Below the pieces are notes generated by a model. The model worked only from the letters and a program-made list of their open reading frames with translations. It had not been told where the DNA came from and did not search any database. DNA of 64,000 nucleotides, taken from assembly GCA_946552115.1 (NCBI GenBank), contig CAMNRH010000004.1, positions 51,746 through 115,745 on the forward strand, read 5' to 3'. Below are positions 18,422 through 26,695 of the stretch, one piece after another. Position numbers and translations under genes: made by a program. Numbering within the stretch: the stretch's first letter is position 1; every line of letters begins with the position of its first letter. The stretch comes from an uncultured Lachnospiraceae bacterium. GTDB lineage: Bacteria; Bacillota; Clostridia; Lachnospirales; Lachnospiraceae.

Positions 18422-18460
18422 GCCTGGAAATTTAAAGTTTCCAAGGCTTTTTTATTTTTA
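18422..18460 (+). terminator. Rho-independent terminator of tRNA-Cys
   Basis: GCCTGGAAA pairs with TTTCCAAGGC (one bulge) around a 7-nt loop, followed by TTTTTTATTTTTA. Confidence 0.8.
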
Positions 18461-18489
18461 AAAATCTTATTAAAATGAGCGCAAAATAA

Positions 18490-18529
18490 GCTGGGGACGG
18501 GAGAAATTTATATTTCACCCATCCCCGGC
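18490..18529. repeat. GGGGACGGG hairpin repeat (copy 1)
   Basis: GCTGGGGACGGGAGAAAT and the near-inverse ATTTCACCCATCCCCGGC enclose a short AT loop. It lies between the tRNA-Cys terminator and the 3' end of the convergent PrdA-like gene, where it may stop the antisense transcript. It shares the GGGGACGGG core with copies at 20819, 55444 and 62457. Confidence 0.65.
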
Positions 18530-18536
18530 ATTTTTC

Positions 18537-18944
18537 CTAAATAGGAAGCTCCAGATAAATATCTTTTCCTTCTTTAATTGAAATCACGACTTTTCCGCCT
18601 CTTATAGTCGTTGCAACACCTGTCGCGCTTCCGCTTATTGCCGGAGCTTCTGCCTCCGGAGCGGCCTCTTTTTCAGGTTCTTCCGGAGCAGCTTCTACGA
18701 TTCCGTCTACATTATCTACAGTAAGCGGGCAGAGGGAGTCGCTTGTTTTGGTCAATTTTGCGCCCAATACCTGACTGATTTTAAGGCATCCGTCAAGGTT
18801 TAAGAGACCGGAATCAACTAATTCGTCGAAGATAGCGGGATCTTCTAAGTTTGCCGGTTCGATTGTGATACCGGCTTCGGCTCTGCAGCATAATACGGCA
18901 GGGTCATTTGCATGTGCTTTTGCGGTTTCCGCTGTAATGGACAT
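18537..18944 (-). CDS. Stand-alone protein resembling the N-terminus of D-proline reductase proprotein PrdA
   Basis: A 135-residue protein. Its start (SITAETAKAHANDPAVLCC, then IEPANLEDPAIF) and its GLLNLDG...QVLGAKL and VDNVDG segments match my memory of the first 130 residues of PrdA, a reductase proprotein of more than 600 residues. After an Ala/Pro/Glu linker it ends with VVISIKEGKDIYLELPI, which also resembles PrdA sequence, and then stops cleanly. The self-cleavage region that forms the PrdA pyruvoyl group is absent, and no prd genes are in the window. AGGAGGTAATC precedes the ATG and a promoter lies upstream, so it looks expressed rather than decayed. It may be a remnant, a stand-alone binding domain, or a chance family resemblance. 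Confidence 0.6.
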   Translation of the reverse strand: MSITAETAKAHANDPAVLCCRAEAGITIEPANLEDPAIFDELVDSGLLNLDGCLKISQVLGAKLTKTSDSLCPLTVDNVDGIVEAAPEEPEKEAAPEAEAPAISGSATGVATTIRGGKVVISIKEGKDIYLELPI

Positions 18945-18979
18945 AATGATTACCTCCTGTTCTTGTATACGTTATTTTC

Positions 18980-19009
18980 AGTATATCTGTTATGATTTAC
19001 AAATTCCAA
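18980..19009 (-). promoter_or_regulatory. Promoter of the PrdA-like gene
   Basis: On the - strand TTGGAA (19009-19004), an 18-nt spacer and TATACT (18985-18980), 35 nt before the ATG. The divergent sigma-factor gene begins about 150 nt away; I see no confident promoter for it in the remaining sequence. Confidence 0.55.
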
Positions 19010-19158
19010 TTGATTTTGCACATATATTTATAGATAAATACTATCAATGTACACAAAACAATAAAAGTTTATTTTATCTGCACCCAAACGGCAGATATTT
19101 TCGTCTAATAGGTGTAAAGTAAAGACAGAATACTCTAAAAAGAAATGGGGTGAAGCAT

Positions 19159-19653
19159 ATGGATATGCTGTTAGTGAAAAAAGCACAGAAAGATGATGTG
19201 GCCGCATTTATACAGCTCATTGAGGAAAATAAAACTGCACTCTATAAGGTGGCGAAGAGCTATCTGAGTAACGAGGAGGATGTTGCGGATATCATGCAGG
19301 ATACCATTCTTTCTGCTTATGAACATATCGGAGAGCTGAAAACAGCATCATATTTTAAGACGTGGATTACAAGGATTCTGATTGACCGGTGCAATGATTT
19401 GCTCCGTCAGCAAAGAAGATTTGTGCCGATAGAGCTGACGGAGGAACCCGCCGTATTTCCAAAGGAAAGTGATTATGAGTTTTATGAGCTTTTAAGGGAG
19501 CTTCCGGAAAATGACAGGGCAATTTTTCTTCTTTATTACGGGGAGGGATTTAATACCCGGGAGGTTGCAGAGGCTCTGGAGTTAAATGAAAACACAGTAA
19601 AAAGCAGGCTCAGGAGAGGGCGCAAGAAGCTGGAACAGGCAATATCTTATTAA
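19159..19653 (+). CDS. ECF-type RNA polymerase sigma factor
   Basis: A 164-residue sigma-70 family factor with region 2 (VADIMQDTILSAYEHI and TWITRILIDRCNDLLRQQ) and region 4 (FNTREVAEALELNENTVKSR) and nothing else, as in ECF factors. The ATG at 19159 is preferred over the GTG at 19150 because GGGGTGAAG forms its ribosome site. It is followed 13 nt later by a membrane-anchored DUF4179 protein, the usual cognate anti-sigma arrangement in Firmicutes. It should direct transcription in response to an envelope stress sensed by that partner. Confidence 0.9.
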   Translation: MDMLLVKKAQKDDVAAFIQLIEENKTALYKVAKSYLSNEEDVADIMQDTILSAYEHIGELKTASYFKTWITRILIDRCNDLLRQQRRFVPIELTEEPAVFPKESDYEFYELLRELPENDRAIFLLYYGEGFNTREVAEALELNENTVKSRLRRGRKKLEQAISY

Positions 19654-19666
19654 AGGAGGGCTGATT

Positions 19667-20815
19667 ATGACATTATCAGAAAAACTGTTGGAAGAAATTT
19701 TAGAGCGCGACATTCAAATATCAGATGTTGTAAATGACAGAATAAATGATACCTATAAAATGCTGGAAACGGCGCAGATGAATGCTCCGAAGCATACGGG
19801 GCGTAAAAAGAAAAGACATTCTTATGTAGCTGCGGCTATTGCAATTACCGCTTGCCTTATAGTGCCGGGGGCGGTGTATGCTGCCGCAAATTCCGACTTC
19901 CTTGAAGGAATGTTCGGAAATGCAACGAAAAAATCAACGCCTGCCGTTACGAAAGATATCGATAACGGAAAGGGAGGAACGGTTTCTGTAACGATTCCGT
20001 CCCACGAATATGTTTCCGTAGATCCGGAAAAAGCGAAAGATTTAGTCGGAGAGGGCAGTATGAGTAAGCCTGTTGAAAAAAAGCTTGGAGAGCATACATT
20101 GCGTATTGAAAATTTCATATATGACAGCAACAGTGCCTTTATGTATTTTACCCTGGAGAGAAAAGGGGGCGTTACGATGCTGCAGGGAAACGGTGATACG
20201 AATTCGGCAAAGGGAGCGTTTTTTTCAGAGGATGAATTATACAGATTTTCTGTTGAAACTACGAAAAATCACTTTGCCGCGGAGAAAATATATATAGATA
20301 CGGAAAAAAGCACGGAGGATAAGCTGTATTGTTATTCCTATATGATTTGGGCCGACAAGACAGGGGAGAGCAATGCCGGACTTGTAGAAAAAGAATATCC
20401 GGTTCTGGAGATTATGGAGTATCCATGTCCGGTTGCGGAGCTTAAGGAGGAGGACTATGACAAGATAAAGACAGAAAAGATTACATTGACTGAGAAAGAA
20501 CCTCTTGCCGTACAAAAGGTGGATTTGAAAGAGAAAGGTTATTTCGAATATTCACCGGTATCTATCAGTGTTGATTTGTCAAGGGGAACGGGAATTTCAA
20601 AGGGAGAAGCGGAGGATCCGGTGAACCTTACACATCTGGAAATCAAATATAAGAACGGGAGCAGCTGCATTATCAGCGACGCGGAAAAAAATATAGAAAA
20701 CAGCGGTTATGTATGCGGTGTAGGCACCATGTATAAAACGGCATATGACCGGATCGTAGACATAAATGAAATAAAAGAAATCATTTTGAACGATATAACA
20801 ATTCCGGTGAAGTAA
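19667..20815 (+). CDS. DUF4179-family putative anti-sigma factor, membrane-anchored
   Basis: A 382-residue protein with a cytoplasmic N-terminal region (1-50) that would bind the sigma factor, one membrane helix near residues 52-72, and a long extracytoplasmic domain of beta-rich appearance (about 80-382). The N-terminal part (AIAITACLIVPGAVYAAANS, then EGMFGN) is typical of DUF4179 proteins coupled to ECF sigma factors. AAAGGAGGG precedes the ATG. No cysteine motif or protease site is recognisable, so the signal is unknown. The gene ends directly in a strong hairpin. Confidence 0.82.
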   Translation: MTLSEKLLEEILERDIQISDVVNDRINDTYKMLETAQMNAPKHTGRKKKRHSYVAAAIAITACLIVPGAVYAAANSDFLEGMFGNATKKSTPAVTKDIDNGKGGTVSVTIPSHEYVSVDPEKAKDLVGEGSMSKPVEKKLGEHTLRIENFIYDSNSAFMYFTLERKGGVTMLQGNGDTNSAKGAFFSEDELYRFSVETTKNHFAAEKIYIDTEKSTEDKLYCYSYMIWADKTGESNAGLVEKEYPVLEIMEYPCPVAELKEEDYDKIKTEKITLTEKEPLAVQKVDLKEKGYFEYSPVSISVDLSRGTGISKGEAEDPVNLTHLEIKYKNGSSCIISDAEKNIENSGYVCGVGTMYKTAYDRIVDINEIKEIILNDITIPVK

Positions 20816-20818
20816 GTG

Positions 20819-20862
20819 CAATTGGGGACGGGGTTTTTCTAAAAAAACCCCGTCCCCAATTG
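20819..20862. terminator. 20-bp perfect hairpin, GGGGACGGG repeat (copy 2), bidirectional terminator
   Basis: CAATTGGGGACGGGGTTTTT and its exact inverse flank a 4-nt loop (CTAA). T-runs occur inside the arms, so it can terminate both the anti-sigma operon (+) and the DnaJ operon (-), whose genes end on either side. Confidence 0.85.
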
Positions 20863-20866
20863 ACGA

Positions 20867-21613
20867 TTATATATATCCTCCCGGCATTCCGCCGCCACCG
20901 CAGCACAGTCCGCTTCCGCCGCAGCAGAGGTTGCACATGAGATTGGCGAGACAAAGCTTCATGCAGAAATTATTTCCGCCGGCGAACGTAGTCTGATAAG
21001 GCCCCTGTCTTTGCTGATACCAGCTTCCGCCGCTTTCGAGCTGGTTTAGGAGCATTTGGTATTGAAGATTATTCGGCTCCAGCCGTAACGCTTCGCGTGC
21101 ATGCTCAAGTGCCATGACGTTGCTGCCAATCCCGGAGTTGGCCAATGCGCTGTAGTAATACCACCGGGCGTTCCTGCTGCCGATTCCGTTTAAAAGATTG
21201 AGTGCCTCCTGATAATGGCCGCTGTTAATGAAGTTTGAGGCGGCCCGCATATGAAGATCCTCCTCGTTTTCCGTCCCTCCGGCGTTTGCCTGCCGGTATT
21301 CTGCGCCGAAGCCCCGGAACGGCCCATAATTTCCAAAGCCGCCGAAACCGCCAAAGCCGCCGAAATCTTCCTGCTCATAGCTGCCCTGAGCGGAAGCCCC
21401 CGGGCCATAGCCGGAGGAGCCGTATTCCTTTTCATGCATAATCTGCTGATAGGCCTGCTGCACCTCCTTGAAATGTGCTTCGGCCTGCTCTTTATTGGGA
21501 TTGTTTATATTTGCATCCGGATGATATTTCCGGCTTAAGCTTCGATATGCCTTTTTAATTTCTTCGTCGGAGGCATTTCGCGGTATGCCTAAGACGCTGT
21601 AAGGGTCTTTCAT
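20867..21613 (-). CDS. J-domain (DnaJ-like) protein with Cys/Gly-rich tail
   Basis: A 248-residue protein. The N-terminal J domain (1-65) has the HPD motif at 31-33, so it should stimulate a DnaK ATPase. A Gly/Phe-rich linker (about 75-110) is followed by helical repeats of TPR character (about 120-190) and then an odd C-terminal tail with about ten cysteines among glycines ([15 protein letters not shown], then [10 protein letters not shown]). It lacks the DnaJ zinc fingers and substrate domain. It is the last of three - strand genes with DUF5685 and zinc-ribbon proteins, 3 nt after the former. The cysteine tail could bind metal or be lipid-modified; this is inference. Confidence 0.87.
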   Translation of the reverse strand: MKDPYSVLGIPRNASDEEIKKAYRSLSRKYHPDANINNPNKEQAEAHFKEVQQAYQQIMHEKEYGSSGYGPGASAQGSYEQEDFGGFGGFGGFGNYGPFRGFGAEYRQANAGGTENEEDLHMRAASNFINSGHYQEALNLLNGIGSRNARWYYYSALANSGIGSNVMALEHAREALRLEPNNLQYQMLLNQLESGGSWYQQRQGPYQTTFAGGNNFCMKLCLANLMCNLCCGGSGLCCGGGGMPGGYI

Positions 21614-21616
21614 GAT

Positions 21617-22468
21617 TTATTCTCCTGAATTTTCTGTAGCGGTTGCCTTTCTTTTTTCGGTGACGGCAGTATACCGGCACCAGACGCCGGAATATAAAAT
21701 GTTGCGAAGAATCTCGGCGTGAAGCAGGATGGGAAGCTTTTCAAATTCCCGGGAGCATTCTGCCATCATCAGCGTCAAAAGCTGTCTGCAGCTTTCGGAA
21801 AAATTTTCATCATTTTCGTAGGCGTCCTTAAGGGGGTTGTAGCACTGTGTCTTAATATCCTCTGCTACGTCTTCATAGGCGTCTATAAGATATATGAATT
21901 TTCCGAGGAAAAACCCGATCCGGCGAAGCGAAAGCTCCCATTCATCCTTGCGGTATGCAAAGATTTCCGCCATAATATCGCCGAAGAAGCCTGCCATCTT
22001 ATCGATATCCGTTTCTCCTAGTTTCTCATAATATGAAAGTTTTTGCAAGTCGGAGGAAATACGCGCGGTTTTTTCCGGGTATATTTTTGCGATACCGTTT
22101 ATTTTTGGTTTCAAAAGTTTTAGAGCCAGATAGCTCTTTCTTTTGTGCTCGTCTTCCCAGTCATCCTTACATTTATAATAAGAGAGCACGAGATTCATGG
22201 CGGCGGCATAGTCGGTGTAGGCGTTCATTCTGGCGGTATGCTTTTCGAGGGGATGGGCAATGCAGTTTACTGTCTCTGCAGTCGTTTCCGGCTCGTACAG
22301 TCCTGTAAGAAGGACAATCAGAAATGTCATATCGTAGGTAAGAGTCATTTGCCCGCTTTTTCCGTAATTATCTTTTAAACGTTTGCAAAGACCACAATAG
22401 TACGAATGGTACATATCATAGTCTTTGAATTTCATTTCCGCTTTGTTAATTGCAATATATCCGAACAT
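21617..22468 (-). CDS. DUF5685 family protein
   Basis: A 283-residue protein starting MFGYIAINKAEMKF and containing YYCGLCKRLKDNYGK near residue 25, typical of DUF5685. The remainder is predicted mostly helical with KCKDDWEDEHKRKS and a C-terminal region bearing single cysteines, a pattern compatible with a metal-bound all-alpha fold. Function is not known. It lies between a zinc-ribbon protein and a J-domain protein with almost no spacing, so the three are probably made together. No signal peptide or membrane helix is evident. Confidence 0.8.
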   Translation of the reverse strand: MFGYIAINKAEMKFKDYDMYHSYYCGLCKRLKDNYGKSGQMTLTYDMTFLIVLLTGLYEPETTAETVNCIAHPLEKHTARMNAYTDYAAAMNLVLSYYKCKDDWEDEHKRKSYLALKLLKPKINGIAKIYPEKTARISSDLQKLSYYEKLGETDIDKMAGFFGDIMAEIFAYRKDEWELSLRRIGFFLGKFIYLIDAYEDVAEDIKTQCYNPLKDAYENDENFSESCRQLLTLMMAECSREFEKLPILLHAEILRNILYSGVWCRYTAVTEKRKATATENSGE

Positions 22469-22482
22469 ATATCAATCTCCTG

Positions 22483-22878
22483 TCAGCTGTTTTTAATAAA
22501 TGTCGAGCCGCATTTCGGGCAGCGGATTTCAATGCGCCCTTTTCCGCGGGGGATGCGGATTTTTTGTTTACAGGACGGACATTTATAAATATGATGTGTT
22601 TTTCTCTGACTGAGCATATTTTTCTGGCGGGCGAAAAAGCATCTGAGCTTGTAGGTTTTATTCAGATAAAATTGATTTTCCGCTGAGCGTTTATATATAT
22701 TTTTGGAAAACATTCTGAAATAAGTATATATGATACAGGCCCATGAGAGCAGAGGGAAAACCCGCGCGTCAGAGAACCATGTGATAACCGCCGAGGCAAT
22801 TCCGATACCCAGCAGACATTTTCCGAGCGCATCCACGCCGTATCTTCCGTACATAAAACGCATTAATTTTTCTTTCAA
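22483..22878 (-). CDS. Small membrane protein with C-terminal zinc ribbon
   Basis: A 131-residue protein: two short hydrophobic segments (about 18-35 and 40-56) and then a zinc ribbon, CPSCKQKIRIPRGKGRIEIRC in outline, giving CxxC...CxxC. The TTG at 22878 is chosen because AGGAAGGTGAT is well placed for it and because the resulting N-terminus (KEKLMRFMYGRYGVD) matches the usual opening of such Lachnospiraceae proteins; the longer frame starts at 22911. It is the first gene of the DUF5685/DnaJ operon. Function unknown. Confidence 0.72.
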   Translation of the reverse strand: MKEKLMRFMYGRYGVDALGKCLLGIGIASAVITWFSDARVFPLLSWACIIYTYFRMFSKNIYKRSAENQFYLNKTYKLRCFFARQKNMLSQRKTHHIYKCPSCKQKIRIPRGKGRIEIRCPKCGSTFIKNS

Positions 22879-22964
22879 AATCATCACCTTCCTAAATATA
22901 ATTACCATCATACGCCGTCGGCAGATAAAGTCAATAAACTGTAAATTAAAAAAGTATAAAATAA

Positions 22965-22992
22965 TTGAGTAAGCGTTAAGTTATGTTATAAT
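22965..22992 (+). promoter_or_regulatory. Promoter of the cysteine-desulfidase-family gene
   Basis: TTGAGT (22965-22970), a 16-nt spacer and TATAAT (22987-22992), 34 nt before the ATG. The sortase and DUF951 genes are likely co-transcribed from it. Confidence 0.65.
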
Positions 22993-23026
22993 AAAAAAAT
23001 CAGGGTAGAAACGAGGAAAAGGGAAG

Positions 23027-24331
23027 ATGCACAGACTGACGGAGCTGATTCGGAGAGATATGAAGCCGGCGCTTGGGGTGACGGAGCCGGGAGCAATCGC
23101 ATTTGCGGTAGCAGAGGCAAAAAGCAGGCTTAATGGCGAGGTGAAGAGGGTAAGGGTTTCACTGAATTCCGGCATGTATAAAAATGCTTTTACATGCGGA
23201 ATTCCAAATTCGGAATATTATGGAAACCTGTATGCGGCGGCGCTTGGTGCGGCAGCGGCAAAGCCGGAGCTTAAACTGGAATCTCTTCGGGATATTACGC
23301 CGGAGGATGATAAGGCGGCGGCAAAGCTTGTAGAGGACGGAAAGATAGAGGTCTGCCTCGATCATATCGGCTCAGAAATTACGATTGACGCTTTTGTGGA
23401 GACGAAGGACGAGACCTGTGCAGTGCATATCCGGGACGGACATACACATATCACCGGTATTGAAAAAAACGGAATCAGCATTTTTCAGGAGACGGAAGAA
23501 GAAAAACAGGAACAGGGAACCTTAGCAGAAAGCGGAAGCCGGAAAGAAACGATTCCGTATATCCATCAGCAGTCATTTTATGATATTATAAATTACGCGG
23601 CTTCTATAGATGCAGAAGAGCTTGGCTTCATCCGGGAAGCGTTTTCCATGAATATGGAGCTTTTCCGGGAAGGGATGCACTCGGAAAGGGCAGTGATTTT
23701 AAAGCAGCTTTTGACGGAAAATAATGGGCAGCTTATCTCCGGAGATGTAAAAAAGACTGCGCAGCTTCTATGCAACGGAGCAATTGAGGCCCGGGTACTG
23801 GGACTTAGCAGTCCGGCAATGAGTATTACCGGGAGCGGCGCGCACGGAATTATTGCGACGATGCCGCTCTATGCGTATTATAAGGTAAATGAAAATTATT
23901 TTGAAGAGGAGGCGCTGCTCCGGGCGGCTGCGTTAAGCTATCTGATTACGATGTATATAAAAGAATATTCCGGAAAGCTTTCGGCTTTTTGCGGCTGTGG
24001 AATCGCGGCAGGGACGGGTATGGCATGCGGGCTTGCTTTTCTGCGCGGAGGCAGGGAACAGGAGCTTTCTATGGTAGTCAGGAATATGGCGAGCGGACTT
24101 ACAGGAATGATTTGCGACGGAGGGAATCATGGCTGTGCAATGAAAGGAATTGTAGCGGTAGACGCTGCATTTCGGGCAGTGGATTTGGCCCTTGCGCATG
24201 TCAGTATCGGAGAGATTCACGGGATTAACGGAAGGACGCCGGAGGACACGATGCAGTATATGGGGCGCATCGCTTCTCCGGGAATGGAAGAGACGGAGAA
24301 AATAATTGTAGAGATTATGGAAAATAAGTAA
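23027..24331 (+). CDS. L-cysteine desulfidase / UPF0597 family protein
   Basis: A 434-residue member of the CdsB/CyuA (UPF0597) family, Fe-S enzymes related to L-serine dehydratase alpha chain that convert L-cysteine to pyruvate, ammonia and sulfide. Visible family features: GVTEPGAIAFA near residue 19, SGMYKNAFTCGIPN, DHIGSEITIDAF, SITGSGAHGI, and the cluster cysteines in FCGCGIAAGTGMACG and MICDGGNHGCAMK. The substrate may be cysteine or a related amino acid; UPF0597 members are not all tested. It is cytoplasmic and starts an operon with sortase B. Confidence 0.85.
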   Translation: MHRLTELIRRDMKPALGVTEPGAIAFAVAEAKSRLNGEVKRVRVSLNSGMYKNAFTCGIPNSEYYGNLYAAALGAAAAKPELKLESLRDITPEDDKAAAKLVEDGKIEVCLDHIGSEITIDAFVETKDETCAVHIRDGHTHITGIEKNGISIFQETEEEKQEQGTLAESGSRKETIPYIHQQSFYDIINYAASIDAEELGFIREAFSMNMELFREGMHSERAVILKQLLTENNGQLISGDVKKTAQLLCNGAIEARVLGLSSPAMSITGSGAHGIIATMPLYAYYKVNENYFEEEALLRAAALSYLITMYIKEYSGKLSAFCGCGIAAGTGMACGLAFLRGGREQELSMVVRNMASGLTGMICDGGNHGCAMKGIVAVDAAFRAVDLALAHVSIGEIHGINGRTPEDTMQYMGRIASPGMEETEKIIVEIMENK

Positions 24332-24348
24332 GAAAGGAAGATATATGG

Positions 24349-25116
24349 ATGGGTAAAAAAAAGAAAAAGGGCGGTGGGATCATCTCCAGTATGATTCTGC
24401 TGATTGCAATCGCCGTATTTTGCATATCGGGATTTAATTTAATTAAGTATGGAAAAGGCTATGTGGACGGACGGAGCGAATATAAGGAAATACGAAATCT
24501 GGCCATTGAGGGGGAGGAGCCGGCAGGAGGCTTTCGGGTAGATTTTGATAAGCTTTACGAGGTGAATCCGGATACGATCGGGTGGATTCGTTTCTATCCG
24601 GAGCCGTCGGCCATTAATTATCCGTTGGTCCAGGGGAAGGATAATAAAGAATATCTGCATAAGACGTTTTCCGACAATGAAAATACATTGGGAGCTATTT
24701 TTTTAGCAGCCGAAAACAGGGCGGATTTTTTTGACAGGAATTCAATTATTTACGGCCATCGTATGGACGACCATTCGATGTTCTGGCATTTGGAGGATTA
24801 TAAGGATAAAAAGTTTTACAAGGAAAATCCATATTTTTATATCTATACTCCGGATGGCTATGAGAGAACGTATCACATCTATTCGGTGGGCGAGGTGGAG
24901 GATGAATCGGATACGTATCTCACCCAATTTGCTTCTGACGAGGTGTATGCGAAATTTTTAAAGATGACAAAGGATGTGTCGGATTACGATACCGGGGTGG
25001 AGGTAGGAGTGGAAGATACGATAGTAACACTGTCTACCTGTACCAGTGCAAATGATAATCACCGCTTTATTGTACGCGGTGTGCTTGAAAAAGATGTTTT
25101 GCTTAAGGAGGAGTAA
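24349..25116 (+). CDS. srtB: Class B sortase
   Basis: A 255-residue sortase with an N-terminal signal-anchor (about 12-32). The catalytic residues are H137 (YGHRMDD), C231 (LSTCTSAND) and R239 (HRFIVRG), and the spacing fits class B. It should join a surface protein to peptidoglycan or build pili outside the membrane. No sorting-signal substrate protein is next to it; the neighbours are metabolic and ribosomal genes, so it is a housekeeping-type copy. Start ATG at 24349 with AAGAAAGGAAG upstream. Confidence 0.93.
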   Translation: MGKKKKKGGGIISSMILLIAIAVFCISGFNLIKYGKGYVDGRSEYKEIRNLAIEGEEPAGGFRVDFDKLYEVNPDTIGWIRFYPEPSAINYPLVQGKDNKEYLHKTFSDNENTLGAIFLAAENRADFFDRNSIIYGHRMDDHSMFWHLEDYKDKKFYKENPYFYIYTPDGYERTYHIYSVGEVEDESDTYLTQFASDEVYAKFLKMTKDVSDYDTGVEVGVEDTIVTLSTCTSANDNHRFIVRGVLEKDVLLKEE

Positions 25117-25122
25117 AGGAAG

Positions 25123-25311
25123 ATGGGATATGATTATGAGGTTGGAGATATTGTAACCCTGAAAAAGCAGCATCCGTGCGGCAGCAGAGAATGGGAGATT
25201 CTGCGGGTTGGAGCGGATTTCAGGTTAAAGTGCAGAGGGTGCGCCCACCAGATTATGATTGCAAGGAAGCTGGTGGAAAAAAATACAAAGGATTTGAAGA
25301 AAAAGTCTTGA
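25123..25311 (+). CDS. DUF951 family protein
   Basis: A 62-residue protein: YEVGDIVTLKKQHPCGSREW, then ILRVGADFRLKCRGC and IMIARKLVEK. This is the complete DUF951 fold, a small beta-barrel found in most Firmicutes next to rpsF, ssb or ychF. The CxxC-like cysteines (HPCG, CRGC) might bind a metal or nucleic acid. Function is not established. It starts 6 nt after the sortase gene, and its last codons contain the rpsF promoter. Confidence 0.88.
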   Translation: MGYDYEVGDIVTLKKQHPCGSREWEILRVGADFRLKCRGCAHQIMIARKLVEKNTKDLKKKS

Positions 25312-25336
25312 AACAGGCGCCTGATTATGGTATCAT
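25308..25336 (+). promoter_or_regulatory. Promoter of rpsF-ssb-rpsR
   Basis: TTGAAA (25308-25313), a 17-nt spacer and TATCAT (25331-25336). The -35 overlaps the DUF951 stop codon and the spacer holds the palindrome CAGGCGCCTG. The leader (about 100 nt) has repeated CCGGA and CCCGGGG segments and might carry an S6:S18-binding element, but I cannot fold it reliably. Confidence 0.7.
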
Positions 25337-25442
25337 ATGAATTCGTGATACAATAAATTCCGGAGGAAAACAGTTCCGGATATCCTTGCTCCCGGGGAAA
25401 GAAGACGGGGGCCAAAAGACCAGAAGGAGGTGCAGAGACGAC

Positions 25443-25730
25443 ATGAACAAATATGAATTAGCTGTTGTTGTCAGTGCAAAAATCGAAGACGACGAAAGAG
25501 CACAGGTTATCGAAAAAGTAAAAGCATTAGTTGAACGTTTCGGCGGCCAGATCTCAGACGTTGATGAATGGGGTAAGAAGAGATTAGCTTACGAAATTCA
25601 GAAGATGAAAGAAGCATATTACTATTTCATCCACTTCGAGTCTGATGCAGAGGCTCCGGGCGAAATCGAGCAGAGAATTCGCATTATGGAAGGCGTCATC
25701 AGATATTTATGCGTTAGACAGGAAGCATAA
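25443..25730 (+). CDS. rpsF: 30S ribosomal protein S6
   Basis: A 95-residue S6 with the family patterns MNKYELAVVVSAKIED, DVDEWGKKRLAYEIQK and YYYFIHFESD. The ATG at 25443 follows GGAGGTG by 11 nt; the frame extends upstream to 25386 but without a ribosome site. It binds 16S rRNA as a dimer with S18, encoded two genes downstream, in the conserved rpsF-ssb-rpsR order. Confidence 0.97.
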   Translation: MNKYELAVVVSAKIEDDERAQVIEKVKALVERFGGQISDVDEWGKKRLAYEIQKMKEAYYYFIHFESDAEAPGEIEQRIRIMEGVIRYLCVRQEA

Positions 25731-25751
25731 GCGGGAAGTAGAGGTAATGAT

Positions 25752-26201
25752 ATGAATAAAGTGATTTTAATGGGACGCTTGACGAGAGACCCCGAGGTGA
25801 GATATTCTCAGGGGGACAGTTCTATGGCTGTTGCAAGATACACATTGGCTGTTGACCGCAGATTCAGACGTAATAATGACGATCAGACCGCGGATTTTAT
25901 CGGTTGTGTGGCATTTGGAAGAAGTGCGGAATTCGCAGAAAAGTATTTCCGTCAGGGACTTAAGGTAATTGTTACCGGACGTATTCAGACGGGGAGCTAC
26001 ACAAACAGGGACGGTCAGAAAGTATACACGACCGATGTTGTAGTTGAGGATCAGGAGTTTGCGGAGAGCAAGGCGGTCAGCGATGCAAATGCGGGACGTT
26101 ATCAGTCGGCTCCGGCACCTGCGCCGGCGCCTGTATCTGATGCAGGAGACGGCTTCATGAATATTCCGGATGGAATTGACGAGGAGCTTCCATTTAATTA
26201 A
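25752..26201 (+). CDS. ssb: Single-stranded DNA-binding protein
   Basis: A 149-residue SSB: an OB-fold domain (1-108) with [19 protein letters not shown] and [19 protein letters not shown], a Pro/Ala-rich linker, and the acidic C-terminal tip [10 protein letters not shown] that recruits replication and repair proteins. Located between rpsF and rpsR as in most Firmicutes. Confidence 0.97.
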   Translation: MNKVILMGRLTRDPEVRYSQGDSSMAVARYTLAVDRRFRRNNDDQTADFIGCVAFGRSAEFAEKYFRQGLKVIVTGRIQTGSYTNRDGQKVYTTDVVVEDQEFAESKAVSDANAGRYQSAPAPAPAPVSDAGDGFMNIPDGIDEELPFN

Positions 26202-26236
26202 AGCGTTTCATTGTGATGAAAAGGAGGGAAAGCAAG

Positions 26237-26503
26237 ATGGCTTTTGATAAAGGCAGCCGTCCGGAAGGCGGTTTCAAGAGAAGAGGCGGCGGGCGCAGAA
26301 GAAAGAAAGTCTGCGTATTCTGCGGGAAAGAAAATAACGAAATTGATTATAAGGATGTAGCAAAGCTGAGAAAGTATATCTCTGAGAGAGGGAAGATTCT
26401 TCCGAGAAGAATTACCGGAAACTGCGCGAAGCATCAGAGAGCGCTTACGGTAGCAATTAAGAGGGCGCGTCATATTGCATTGATGCCATACGTTCAGGAT
26501 TAG
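26237..26503 (+). CDS. rpsR: 30S ribosomal protein S18
   Basis: An 88-residue S18 with [18 protein letters not shown] and [16 protein letters not shown]. The CxxC and later cysteine show it is the zinc-binding (C+) form. The ATG at 26237 follows AAGGAGGG; the frame back to 26213 lacks a ribosome site. Last gene of the rpsF operon, ending in a long hairpin. Confidence 0.97.
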   Translation: MAFDKGSRPEGGFKRRGGGRRRKKVCVFCGKENNEIDYKDVAKLRKYISERGKILPRRITGNCAKHQRALTVAIKRARHIALMPYVQD

Positions 26504-26531
26504 TTAAGTTAATAAGTGTGAATGAGAGATA

Positions 26532-26577
26532 AGAGATGCCGTATTTATGATATTAAAGTCATAGATACGGCATCTCT
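26532..26577 (+). terminator. Hairpin after rpsR
   Basis: AGAGATGCCGTATTTATGA and its inverse (one G-U pair) form a 19-bp stem with an 8-nt loop. There is no clear T-run after it. The next 100 nt to the following promoter hold nothing I can identify. Confidence 0.65.
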
Positions 26578-26677
26578 GCCGTTATATTAATAGACGGAAA
26601 GATTTTTGGAGGTGTGTTTTTGGGCAGAATGGACAGAATTTGGAAAATAAATTGTATAATCTTCCATTAATAAAAGG

Positions 26678-26695
26678 TTGTTAATTTATTATCAA
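26678..26695. promoter_or_regulatory. Putative Rex operator
   Basis: TTGTTAATTTATTATCAA matches the clostridial Rex consensus TTGTTAAnnnnTTAACAA at 13 of 14 fixed positions. Rex is a repressor released by a high NADH/NAD ratio. The site covers the -35 element, so bound Rex should block the promoter and high NADH should switch on the downstream NADH-consuming pathway. Confidence 0.7.

Noticed and set aside
19086..19107. AAAC...CGTC as an autoregulated ECF sigma promoter ahead of the sigma-factor gene
   Set aside because: The two elements are only 12 nt apart, short of the roughly 16 nt that such promoters need.
25337..25442. S6:S18 autoregulatory RNA element in the rpsF leader
   Set aside because: CCGGA-type repeats are present and such elements are known, but I could not derive the specific bulged stem by eye; a covariance-model search would decide.
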